From Amborella trichopoda (Eukaryota; Streptophyta; Magnoliopsida; Amborellales; Amborellaceae), in the NCBI RefSeq assembly GCF_000471905.2, contig NW_006499848.1:3575226-3639225 (forward strand): a DNA stretch of 64,000 bases, written 5' to 3'. Under the pieces are notes generated by a model. The model searched no databases. It worked only from the letters and a program-made list of their open reading frames with translations, and was not told the origin of the DNA. This document shows, one piece after another, positions 34,871-44,960 of this stretch. Both the position numbers and the translations under genes were made by a program. Position 1 is the first letter of the stretch. Each line of letters starts with the position of its first letter.

Positions 34871-35815
34871 TACATATTTTGCCAATATATTGTTTTTCCT
34901 CGACTTGCTATTTGGGTTGAACATTATAAAATCATTTTTTAATATCAAGTGAACAGTATAATACACATTTTTTGGAGGAGAGCATAATATAACCATTTGT
35001 TGACAACATCGTTATCATTAGTTATCACCGTTGATGATGGAGGGAGTTGATTAGATTAGAAATCTCATTATTTCCATGCCTATCAAATCCCATGTTCAAG
35101 TCGTTAACATGACCATGTGGATCATATAAAATTAGAAAATGATTTGATAATCCCCTTAGAATAGTTGTATATTTATTCCTAATGGCAAAGTCTTATTAAG
35201 GATTTAATTCACTCAAAAGTCTTAAGGGATGAGTCTTGGGCATGTCTCTATATAACTAGTTTGTTATTTGGAGACATCAAGTCCTAAGATCTCAAGTAGA
35301 CGACTGAGAGTGAGCTAACATATTAGTTAGTGTGATATTCTTCTTAATTTACTTACTACTTTCTGATCCAGATGATTCACTTGCTATCTCCAGATCAAGA
35401 TCGGATGGTTGTAGTACTCCCAAAAAATGTGTATCTTGTGAGACATGCATAAGGTTATTCCTAAGTTGCAGCAACACAGATCTCTATTACGCATGAGTAG
35501 CTTCTAGAGTAATTTATTGCCTTTCATGACTCCTAAGTTTGGTAGAATATCTATTTCTTCTATATTTCAGTTCTTTTGTGTTAAATTCAGTATAGCAAGA
35601 CTTGATCCTTAGCTGAGGTGAGTTATTAGAACGAGTCTTTATATATGGCCAAAAAATTCTTAAATAAATATTTTTAAAAAAAGAAAAGAAGAAGAAGAAG
35701 GGCAATAAAAGTAAACCAAAACGAAAAGCGGCTTTAAAAAGTTAAAATAAGGAGCTAGAAAAAATTGGTTTACAGTTTGGGATATTTTTAAAAATTTTAG
35801 AAAAAAATTAAAAAA
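34871..35815. other. Intergenic; possible LTR-derived piece at about 35030-35480
   Basis: The stretch with CATGTTCAAGTCGTTAACATGACCATG, AGTCTTAAGGGATGAG and GTGAGACATGCATAAGG has the texture of a retrotransposon LTR, but I found no ends or partner. It is reported as a weak possibility only. The rest is AT-rich with no gene. Confidence 0.25.
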
Positions 35816-36040
35816 AATATACAATTAGACTATTTACCTTTGGTACAAGTCGGTCATAATTAATCTTGACTATTGGATATCAAATTGGGTGGTTGCATTT
35901 ATTCCATTGACCATGGCCAAGTTAAAAAAGATTACCTCGAATTTTGTGACGTAACCAAGCTAATAGATTTCATAACAGATGGTCATAAGTAATTGTGACT
36001 CACTTGTACCAAAGGTAAATGATCTCATTGTATATAAACT
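35816..36040 (+). mobile_element. MULE-type MITE, family A
   Basis: The TIRs read ATTTACCTTTGGTACAAG on the left and, inverted, ATTTACCTTTGGTACAAGTG on the right. The middle has GACTATTGGATATCAAATTG and TTATTCCATTGACCA. The outer ends are eroded and it lies immediately beside a family B copy. Confidence 0.75.
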
Positions 36041-36051
36041 CACATAAAAAT

Positions 36052-36270
36052 GGGATTGTTTAAACAAAGATCACTTATCTTTTGTACATAGAGGTCGCAA
36101 TCATTCACACTCATTAGATGGCTTGGGGTGAGTCATGAAGTCTAATAATTTTTTTTTTTGAATTTTGTGTTTATTCATGATACTCTTATAACCACTTATT
36201 TTGAAATTTAACGGACAAGAAAGATTGTAACCTCTATTTACAAAAGATAAATGGTCTTTTAGATAATTCC
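36052..36270 (+). mobile_element. MULE-type MITE, family B, with 9-bp target-site duplication
   Basis: The 219-bp element starts GGGATTGTTTAAACAAAGAT and ends, inverted, GGAATTATCTAAAAGACC. The flanks CATAAAAAT (36043-36051) and TATAAAAAT (36271-36279) differ by one base. The TIRs (CACTTATCTTTTGTACATAG) are visibly related to those of family A. Confidence 0.82.
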
Positions 36271-36280
36271 TATAAAAATA

Positions 36281-37071
36281 AGGAAAAATTATAAATACGT
36301 CCCAATTTCAACTTTCTACACATCCTACCTCCAATACTTTTTGTATTATACCCTAAACCTCAACACTATTTTTCTTTATATTTACTCCCTCCCCTCTTAC
36401 TATTTTTCTTTATATTTACTCCTCCCTCCCTCCAGTCAAATAGTCGCACCATTTTATATTTCTCTCTCAAACTCTCAAAAAAACTCTCATTAATATTCCC
36501 TCTATCTCTCTCTTTACTTTCCCAAACTTCTCACTCTCTCTCTTGTCCCAAACTCTCTTCTCACTCTCTTACTCAAAAAATACGATTCGGCACAAAAAAG
36601 TGTTGGACCGCAAAATTTTTTTTGATCTGGCACAAAAAAAGTGTCGGACCATAAATATTACAGAAGCTTTTTTGCTTAAAAGATGCGATCCAACACTTTT
36701 TTATGCCAAACCACAAAAAAATTTGAGTTCGAAACAAAAGTGCCAGATTGCAAAAACAATAGGGATGAGAGAGAGAGATATTTTGGTTAGTAGAGAGAGT
36801 TCATGGAGAGAGAGAGAGATAAATTTTTAAGTAACGTAGAGAGATATAGAGAGAATATGGATAAGAGAGAGTGTGTTTTTTTTTATAAGTGGAGAGAGAT
36901 ATAAAAAATATGTGAAAAGGGGAAGAGAGAGGGGAAAATGCATTTTGGTCCCCAAATGCTTTGGTTATTTGATTAGGGATAAAAGCAAAGAAATGTAGTA
37001 TTGGGGTTTAGGGTATACAAAAAGTATTGAGGGGTAGGATGTGTAGAAAATTGAAATTTGAGAATATTTCC
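36281..37071. mobile_element. Long-TIR element, ~790 bp
   Basis: Arms of over 100 bp match in inverted orientation: both contain TTTCTACACATCCTACC(T/C)C and CAATACTTTTTGTAT, followed by TACCCTAAACC(T/C)CAA. The middle has a second inverted pair (GGCACAAAAAAGTGTTGGAC against GATCCAACACTTTTTTATGC) and GA-rich runs. No target-site duplication or coding region was found. The shape resembles the MULE-like element at 10091. Confidence 0.7.
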
Positions 37072-38162
37072 TAACGAGTACTTTATAAAATACTCACCAA
37101 GCCAATGACAACCAAATCATATACAAAAATATAATTATTATTTTTATATTTTTTAAGTTTTTTAAAATATTTTTATGTTCCCTAAATCGTACACACAATT
37201 CTAGGCTATTGGACCTCACCCATAGGGCCGAGGCATACTTAGAAATTATGCTTTGCCAAAGGCCATGGGAGGAATATTTAGGAGTATATGCTTTGACTTT
37301 TATTAATTTTTTAGGAGTATATGCTTTGACTTTTATTAATATCCACTCTTTTTAAGTTTGAAAACTCGAAATAGGCATAAGTATATGTTTCTATACTTGA
37401 ATCATGTAATGAAGGCATTTCATAGTGAGTGAAGATGATTGAGACTCTCATATATGAAAGATAAATGATTTCAGAATCTCAAATAAAAATAAAAATAAAA
37501 ATATAAAGAAATATAAATATAAATGATCTCTTTGGAAAGAATCTCAACAAAAACAAAAATTTCCAAATCTTGATTGATCTCCAGGCAAGTTTACGTATAG
37601 TACACCATGAGGACATCTACCGACAATTATTATATCCACCATTAATTCTTAATGATAGATCATAGGGATTAACGTTCACCTTAATCAATTTAAAGGGAAA
37701 ATGACTTACTAGTCAGTAGTTACTAGCACCTCTCAGACTTTTAGCTTTCGTGGACCCTTAGGTCTATGTAAATCCCGTGGTGCTTCCCATCTTTTTGCAC
37801 GTTTTTTTACATAAATTGCCAATTCGTTAAACAAATTGACATTGTAGTCCAAATTCCAATGTAAACAATTTAACCTCCAAATGCTTCTCTCTTTCTCCAC
37901 CCTCCCCAAATGTTTTATCTCTCTACTCCCTCCATGCTCACTCTCTCTCCTGTGGATAACCGAATAAGGGATCTCTTTCTCTCTCTACAAGATCTTTAGA
38001 AATTAGGGTTATGCAAATAATCAAACCATGACTCTGATCTCTCAAAGATTTCCATTGTGGAGATGGATTCAAAATTTATGGATTTTTAAAATCAATTCTT
38101 AGTGATTTGTTCTCTAACAATGTATTTCACATTTATTTTGCATTCAAAACTTTCATGGAGCA
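37072..38162. other. Intergenic with a half family B element
   Basis: About 37430-37545 contains the right half of a family B element (GAAGATGATTGAGACTCTC, AAAGATAAATGAT). A short direct repeat, TTTAGGAGTATATGCTTTGA, lies at 37269 and 37311. No gene is seen. Confidence 0.4.
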
Positions 38163-38171
38163 TTTATTAGA

Positions 38172-38399
38172 GGGAAAGTATAGAATGAGATCGTCTACGG
38201 TACAAGGTGGTCGCATTAATATTGACTATTGGATGTGAAATTGAATGGATGTAATTATTCCATTGACCAAGCTCAAACTTCAAAAGAACTTTTCTCGAAC
38301 TTTGTGATACATCCAATATATCAAATTTCACATCGGATGTTTGTAAGTAATTGTGATTACCTTGTAACAAAGCTAAATGATCTCATTGTATACAATCCC
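38172..38399 (-). mobile_element. MULE-type MITE, family A, with 9-bp target-site duplication
   Basis: The 228-bp element has ends GGGAAAGTATAGAATGAGAT and, inverted, GGGATTGTATACAATGAGAT. The flanks TTTATTAGA (38163-38171) and TTTATTATA (38400-38408) differ at one position. It is non-coding. Confidence 0.85.
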
Positions 38400-38513
38400 T
38401 TTATTATAAAGGCATTGCTATGTATGTTGAATTTTGAAATAACCATATTTCATATGCAAAATAAACAAAAATCAGTATTCAATGTTCAAGAGTAATTTGC
38501 ATTATATTAAAAT

Positions 38514-38851
38514 CAATGTTGTCAAATTCGTTTCGCTTCGGCCGAAGAAGTCGAAGCCTTCGGATTTTAGGCATAAAGCGAAGCAGAGAGAAGCCTGATG
38601 TTGCCACTTCGGTCAGATTCGGGCTGCTTATGTCAGAAAAGAGATACCTATATAAAAGTATTTTAAAAATTTTTAAATTATTAATTTTAAGTTTAATTAT
38701 ATTATAATATTATATATATATATATATTTTATTTATATTATTTTTTTTAAAAAAAAATTTCGAAGTCTTCCTCTGAATTGGCTAACGTACTGAATTGTTT
38801 TATTTTTCTCACCAAACCAAAATATACTTCGAAGCGATTTTGACAACATTG
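38514..38851. mobile_element. hAT-like MITE with perfect 8-bp target-site duplication
   Basis: The 338-bp element has ends CAATGTTGTCAAATTCGTTT and, inverted, CAATGTTGTCAAAATCGCTT. The flanks are identical 8-mers, ATTAAAAT, at 38506-38513 and 38852-38859. CA..TG ends and 8 bp fit hAT. The interior has CTTCGGCCGAAGAAG-type motifs and a (TA)n run; nothing is coded. Confidence 0.86.
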
Positions 38852-38865
38852 ATTAAAATATATAA

Positions 38866-39330
38866 TCATCATCATCATCAACTGAGCTTTATCTCAACTA
38901 TCTGGGGTTAGCTATACTAGTCCTATTCCACCATTCCACTCTATCAAGGGTTATGTTTTAGTTAGACCATAAGTCACCATATATTTTCTTACTACTTTCA
39001 GACATGTCCTTTGGCCCTTCCCTTTTTTTTTAGAGTCTTCAACTTGAATCAAATCATACTTCACAAACGGTGTTATTCTAGGTTAATAATGCATATAACT
39101 ACACCACGTAAGTCTAGTTTCTCTTATTTTATTACCAATTGGAGCTTCTTATATGTTCCCTTCAACATATTTTTCTTAATTTTATCCATCCGTGTACTCA
39201 TCTATCTCAATCTCCTTATCTCAACTATGTCCATTCTATGAATATGTTTTTTTCCTGAGTGCCCAACATCATATTTTATAGCCATCCTATAGAACTTCAT
39301 TTTTAGTTTACTTAACCAAAAGGTCCAATA
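38866..39330 (-). mobile_element. RTE-type LINE, 3' end, 5' truncated
   Basis: On the minus strand the element ends GCTAACCCCAGATAGTTGAG, then ATAAAGCTCAGTTGATGATGATG, the classical plant RTE ending with a GAT tail. Upstream parts (ATGTGGTGTAGTTATATGCA, CATTCATAGAATGGACATAG) match the C-terminal coding end as I remember it, with no open frame. It abuts the hAT-like MITE at 38514. Confidence 0.7.
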
Positions 39331-39890
39331 TCTTTCTAAAAAAATATCAATGTTTTGAGTGTACCAAAATATTTACCATATCTCAATGTATAAAGAATAC
39401 AATGTCCAATATTCCAGATTAACTTGGAGCCCCATAAAATCATTTTGGGAGATGAAATTAGGTCCCTACAAATCTAGTAAAAAGCTAAAAAAAAATCCAA
39501 ACCGGGGGTGGTGGCTAGTTGAGGCAAACATAGTGTGAGAAAGAGGTCACATATTTTTTATTATGAGTACATATGATTATAATTGGAATTTTAAAGATAT
39601 TATATCATATTTCAATTAATAGTATCCTAATACTTAAAATTTTCAATTGTCTCTCTCTCCCTAAGATAAATCTTCAAGGATCCTGAAAAGAAATGACTTC
39701 AAAAATTTGTGGTTATTGGAGTGTATGTGGTTATTCTTGTCACTTTTAGAAAATTTGATAAAATCGAAAAGAAACGACTCCAAAAATGTTTCAAGTTTTG
39801 ATGGATGAAATCAATGTGGGTTATGAGCAACTCACACAACTATAGGTACGGCAAAGCATTTTAACTCTCTTTACCCTTATCTATATGTAG
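39331..39890. other. Intergenic, nothing recognised
   Basis: AT-rich. A short echo (GAAAAGAAATGACTTCAAAAA / GAAAAGAAACGACTCCAAAAA at 39685 and 39768) is the only internal structure I see. Confidence 0.35.
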
Positions 39891-39899
39891 ATATTTGGA

Positions 39900-40130
39900 G
39901 GGATTGTTTACTAAGAGACTTTTTACCTATGTACAAAGAGGTCACAACTATTTCCACTCATTAGATGTCAAATTGGATGGTTTGGGGTGAACTATGAAAT
40001 CTAAGATTTTTTTTTTTTTTTAGAACTTTGTATCTAATCATTGACACACTTACAACCAGCTATTTTGAAATCTAAGAGACATTGTGACCTCTTTGTACAA
40101 AAGGTAGATAGTATTTTGGAAGACTATCTC
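39900..40130 (+). mobile_element. MULE-type MITE, family B, with perfect 9-bp target-site duplication
   Basis: The 231-bp element begins GGGATTGTTTACTAAGAGAC. Its right part is ATTGTGACCTCTTTGTACAA, the inverse of the left TIR. The flanks are identical 9-mers, ATATTTGGA, at 39891-39899 and 40131-40139. This copy gives the clearest limits for the family. Confidence 0.88.
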
Positions 40131-40285
40131 ATATTTGGAATTAACTTGTGACCTAGTGAGAATGGAGTCGTAGACGTTACTTGCAGAAGTACATGTAGTG
40201 TTGTTTTACTCAGACACTCTCCCCCCTTTTATATTTTTCTCCAACTATCAGTTATTTAAGAGCCATATGTTTCTCCATTATGCGT

Positions 40286-41000
40286 TTTCTTTTGAAGAAT
40301 ATAAAAGTCCTTTTAAAAAAAAATTTGGTTTCTCTTTTGGGTGCAGTTTATATATGGAGTCGAAGCTCTAAACAATCAAAGTAAAGTGCACCTTCAAATA
40401 GTGAAATGTGGTTTCAAAACTAAAAATCTTTGTGATATCCTTAAAATATGTTTTCATCTTTAGTTATAAAATTTGAATTTTCAAAAATAGTGTAGATCGA
40501 GCAGATCTATGAAAACTTGAAAATTGGCAATCCAAAAATATGTTACAAGATGCAATATTTCCAAAACTTCAAATCCATTTTTTTTTTCATGCCCATGATG
40601 TCAAGATGATTTAATTTGAGGATATTTGGGCATCAAAACAACCTCTTCTACTTAAACTTTTGAGGTGGGCTCTAATTTGATTGTTCAGAGCATCGACACT
40701 ATAGCAACTTTTTCTTTTCTTTTTTCATTTACATTTGGCAGAAATTATTCTTTGTCTAAATTTTGTTAATTGAAGAAATAAGTATCTCTCTTTTCCTTTT
40801 TGTGTCACTAATGAATAAAGTAATGAAAGGGACCTTTGAAGGATATAAAGGCCCATTTAAAAAAAAAACTTGTTTTTCTTTTTTCATTTACATTTGACAG
40901 GAAACTATTGTTTGTCTAAATTTTGTTAATTGAATAAATAAGTCTATTCTCTTTTCTTTTTTGTATCAATAATGAATAAAGCAATGAAAAAGATTAGTAA
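40286..41000 (+). repeat. Direct repeat (~159-bp unit) before the protease exon, unit 1 interrupted by a MITE
   Basis: The unit 'GAAG(A/G)ATATAAA..TTTAAAAAAAAA..TTTTTCATTTACATTTG..AATTTTGTTAATTGAA' starts near 40296 and again near 40836; the CATTTACATTTG marks are at 40726 and 40885. Unit 1 is split by the family C MITE at 40339-40713. The duplicated unit looks like intron sequence of the protease gene. Confidence 0.6.
40339..40713 (+). mobile_element. MULE-type MITE, family C, copy 7
   Basis: It starts GGGTGCAGTTTATATATGGA with a CGAAGCTCTAAACAATCAAA arm and ends in the inverted arm CTCTAATTTGATTGTTCAGA. The interior is standard for the family (GATCGAGCAGATCTATGAAA). It inserted into a T/C-rich stretch, so the 9-bp target duplication cannot be called unambiguously. 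Confidence 0.75.
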
Positions 41001-41023
41001 TCTCTCTCTCTCTGGTGCGACAG

Positions 41024-41272
41024 GTGATAAAGGTGAATGGCGTGGAGGTTGATAATCTAAACCATTTGTGTGAGCTTGTTGAAGATTGTAAAGAGGAGAG
41101 CCTACGGTTCGATCTTGAAAATGGAAATATTGTGATTTTGAATTATAATGAGGCCAAACTTGCGACCTCTCACATACTCAAGCGCTACCGGATACCTTCA
41201 GCCATGTCCACCGACCTTAAGTCCAACCTTCCAGCCATGTCCACCGACCTTAAGTCCAACCTTCCAGAGTGA
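41024..41272 (+). pseudogene. Isolated last exon of a Deg/Do-like (DegP) serine protease, DEG9/DEG10 group
   Basis: After a clean acceptor (TCTCTCTCTGGTGCGACAG), the frame [20 protein letters not shown], then [32 protein letters not shown] and [10 protein letters not shown], matches the C-terminal PDZ-like region and tail of plant Do-like proteases (DEG9/DEG10). These are ATP-independent serine proteases of organelles or nucleus. The exon ends in TGA at 41270-41272. A 33-bp unit is tandemly duplicated, so [11 protein letters not shown] occurs twice just before the stop. I found no trypsin-like catalytic domain (His-Asp-Ser) or other Deg exon in the 25 kb upstream on this strand, so this is probably a gene fragment. 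A gene with very long introns cannot be fully excluded. Confidence 0.68.
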
Positions 41273-43478
41273 TTAAAGAAGAGGAAGAAAGAGCTCTTGG
41301 TCCCATACACTACCGGATACCTTAACTGATGGTATTGCACGTAACCACCATTGCACTAAATAGACAACCTCTTGGTACTCTATACAAGGAGCTCTTGGTC
41401 CCATGTGAAAGCAAACTTGGAGCCTCTCTACAAACACTTGCAGCATATTTCTATAAAAAGTTCCAGCAAGCATATTTGTGAACTCAAATCTCTCTATTTG
41501 GTTGTCTCTTTCTCTCTCTTAACTATCAAGACTCTAGTGTCTATAGTGTGGGTTTCAAGCTCGAGCGCATATAGCTTAGAAACATCAAAAGAGACTTCTT
41601 TGTTTTCTTGTATCTTAAAGACGAATTGCCTTGTTTATACGTATCAAATACTCTATCGAAGGCATGGCAAATATCGTCTTGATATAGTGCTCATGTGTGC
41701 TTGAAAATAAAAAGAGTTGGAGATCTTATTTTTTAAATTGTAATATCTTTTTGCCAACATTTCACTCAACCAATTTTTCAACATTAGAGCGGCTACAATC
41801 GTAACAGTTACTTCACCACAACCATCTTTTCCCTCTCTATGGTAGGAGTAATATGAATGTTCATCAATTAATTTTATTAAACATTCTCTTTTCGACCTGA
41901 TTTATGTGGTCCTTGAAAATCTAACACACTTGTGAATTAAAGCATTTAAATCTATTAAAATACTTGAAAAAACTGATTTTATTGACATAATATTAGGAAG
42001 AAACTTAAAACTAACCAAGAAACCCATTTCAATATGATTTCCTTTTTTTATTTATCGGGAATGCAATTCCTGGGCATTCGTGGATGCCTTGTTAAGCTGA
42101 GTTTTCAGGTTGAAACATGTCTGATTAGTCAAATTTTAATAGTTCAAGGCTTCAAACTATCTTGGGAAGAAAGAAAAGATAAGCCCATATACTTGCTATT
42201 TGCAGGCTATGTCCTCCCAATACCTTATTTTCTTCAATTTTGGATTGAGAAGCCTTACATTTCACGGTCGCAGCATATTGGGGTAGTGAGGCTTGAACGT
42301 GTATCAGATATGCACTGCGGTGCCTGTTGGGAATTCATTTGAATGTTGCAGCACGAGCTTCAGCTGACCCATGTAGCCCTAGGCAATATTTCACGTCAGT
42401 CATGCATTTTTGCTTATTTGAACTGTTGTCTGTCCTGTTTAAATAGCTTTCTGCTTCAACATAGAGAGATCATTATGAAGGTGTATTTGGGCATATCTTT
42501 TTTGTTTTTTAAAGAAATTTTAACTTGTGCATGATTTGTTAAAAATAAAAAATAAAAAAACATAATAAACTCTAAATGTGAGTTGTAAAATAAGTATATG
42601 CTCTTGACCATATAATCAACCAAGAAATCCTTGGTTTTGGTGAGTACAAACTTGGCAATATTTCAGAGTCATTTGGACGTCACAGATTTGTTGGACCTTG
42701 GTGGTCACATATTCAACCAATATCTGCTCTGAAACTTGAAGGTTTTCGTCGAGACAGAAGCCTCATGCCCATTCACCACAGTTATGTCCTTTGAGTCTCA
42801 TACTTGCCCCAAATCCAATCAAACTGATTACTTCATTCTGCTTAAAGTTTGTTTTGGTTATTTGATCCTATTTAGGTGTGATTGCTCTGAAATTGGCATA
42901 TCATAGGTCCACTCATACATTCACCACTGTTGCATCGAAATCAAGGCTAATCAGACTTCAGCTTATTTAAAATTTGGAAGTTGGAATATTCTCACTTCTA
43001 GCTATAGGACTGGGTCTAGTTGTCCTAATGGGACTATTTTGGAATGTGGGATGGCGGTTTGCTGCAATCTTTTCCTTTGCAATGCTTAACTTTGTTCCTG
43101 CCTGGACTAAGCTATATTGCATATCTCTTGAATTCTTTTGAACTTAGGGTGATATAAAAACCACCCAAACGTTGTAAGAGCAGTAAAATCATTGGGAGCC
43201 CTCAGATCGAGTGCGCAGATCCAAGATGAATATTCTCTTAAAAATTTCCGGGCCGTCGATTAAGTTGGGGCAATGGTTCGGTTCATCAGTTGGACATTAT
43301 TTTATGTTTCATGTCTTTATTTATACAGGATGCTATTATGCTAAAGCAAAACTTGCTAACTAGTATTTCCATATGATCATTAAATCGTCTCTGAAGCCCC
43401 TAGCAGACATGATTGGCATTATTTTTCTATCTAATTATCTGAAATCTGTCTAATTCATGGTGGTACCTTTTTTTATAG
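41273..43478. other. Intergenic/unknown; higher-complexity sequence, no gene assigned
   Basis: The stretch is less AT-rich than its surroundings, with long open stretches such as 42034-42342 and a paired GAGCTCTTGGTCCCAT motif (41290, 41391). It looks like intron or UTR sequence of plant genes rather than transposon. I could not match any frame to a known protein. It may be the flanks of the captured protease and La-motif exons. Confidence 0.35.
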
Positions 43479-43560
43479 GTTGAATACTATTTCAGTGATG
43501 CAAATTTGGCAACTGGCGACCACTTGATGAAATTTGTGAATAAAGATTCTGGAGGGTTTG
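43479..43560 (+). pseudogene. Isolated La-motif exon of a LARP6-like RNA-binding protein
   Basis: The 82-bp exon has canonical borders (TTTTTTTATAG before, GTAAGATGC after). It reads VEYYFSDANLATGDHLMKFV, then NKDSGGF, the start of a La motif as in plant LARP6B/C (typically VEYYFSDLNLATTDHLM). This winged-helix domain binds RNA. The next part expected (VPISVVASFKKIKAL) is not found downstream, nor is any upstream LARP exon, so it is probably a stranded exon. It is on the same strand as the protease exon, 2.2 kb away. Confidence 0.65.
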
Positions 43561-44019
43561 GTAAGATGCTTGATTACATTTACTTCTCATCTAGTTTCAA
43601 AACACTTTAGGGTGGCCATATTACATAGTATGAGTAAACTGTATTTGATTAGAATTGAGAAATCCAGAATGAACTCAATTCATCGAGAGTAGTTATGAGG
43701 CAACTATTGATTCCGTCAATCAGGAAATGATTGAGAAGTCGACTATCAAATCTATTGTTCAATCAATCGATAGTTCATCGGAGTCTAATCAGCCAGTAAA
43801 CCACTCGGTGTTGACTAAGAATGACCGAAGTAATTCGATCAATTGAGAAAAAAAAAAAAAAATCGCCCTTTTTCTCTCCAATTCTTTCTCTAACTGACGT
43901 GTGGCAATTGCAGGTCTTTGGTTTTTGGCTTTATGCGGCTTAAAATACCCTGAGGACCACAGGTTGACGTTCTTCGCAAATTATTGACTCAATTTTTATA
44001 GGGATATGAACTGCTAAGG
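43561..44019. other. Intergenic, nothing recognised
   Basis: Contains short inverted GAATTGAGAAATCC / TCAATTGAG motifs and repeated TCGAT-rich words (43700-43850), with no assignable feature. Confidence 0.3.
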
Positions 44020-44960
44020 AAAAAGTTTATATGAGGATGCAACCTTATACTGTAGAGCTACGGATGCCCCTCAAAAATCATCAGAAAAGGTAGTTTTAAT
44101 GTTTAAAAATTATTGAATTGATCATCTCGACATCAAAATATATGATTATAATACTAATGCTTAATATTAGTTTTTATACGAGTATACAACACTTTGTAGG
44201 TGATTATCATAATTAGGGAAAAAATTAATATATGGAGACATTTTATTTGATATTTTTTCATTCTCCTTGTTATGTAGTACATGTATTTACTGAAACGTTG
44301 ATATTGAGCAACCAAGCTATTGATGCACAAGCATGCTCAACTTTTAGAGCTATTGCTGCACAAGCATGCTCAATTTTTAGGGAAAATAATATATTTTCGT
44401 AGCTATTATTATTAAAAGTATTTTTCTCTTACTGAAAGTATTATTAATATATCTTTGCCCAGAGAGGAGTTTGGGCATCGGAAACATCCAAGAAGACTAA
44501 ATCAATTTCCAACACCGACTATGAAATTTGAAGCTAAAAAAATTGTGAACACTCATGTTTAGATTGAAATTGACGGTCTAAGATAATATGTTAGAATATA
44601 CACTTTTTTTAGGTATTGAAATCTTAATTTTTTTCACAACCATCATGGTCAAGGTCGATATGATTGATTTGAAGGTTTTCTGATGCCATAGTTACAATAT
44701 TTGGTGAATTTTGAGGTGAGGCTTTAGTTATTTTGATAGAGCTATCACATCTAGCACATACATAGAGGAAATAGTTTAGATAAGGTGTCAACCTAATTCT
44801 ATTAAAGGAAGAGTATATCAAAAAATAATAAAAAAGAAAAAAGATTGTTCCAATGCTAGATAACTCTCAAATTGATCATCTTGATATCAAGATATAAGGA
44901 TATAAAAAGATAAAAGATTTCAATTGTTTATAGATTTGCTAAATCTGTATTTGTTTTAAC
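44020..44960. mobile_element. Cluster of diverged family C-like sequences
   Basis: There are pieces at about 44020-44200 (AAGTTTATATGAGGATGCAACC, CTCGACATCAAAATATATG), 44430-44815 (GGTCGATATGATTGATTTGA, GATAAGGTGTCAACCTAATTC) and 44830-44960. They share the end and interior layout of the copy at 29650. Limits between individual copies are blurred. Confidence 0.4.

Noticed and set aside
35030-35480. Possible LTR of a retrotransposon
   Set aside because: Only the general texture fits. No terminal TG..CA, target duplication or partner could be found, so it is mentioned only as a weak possibility.
42034-42342. 102-codon plus-strand frame between the stranded protease and La exons
   Set aside because: It starts in T-rich sequence, matches no protein I know, and has no convincing splice borders. 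It is left as unexplained sequence.
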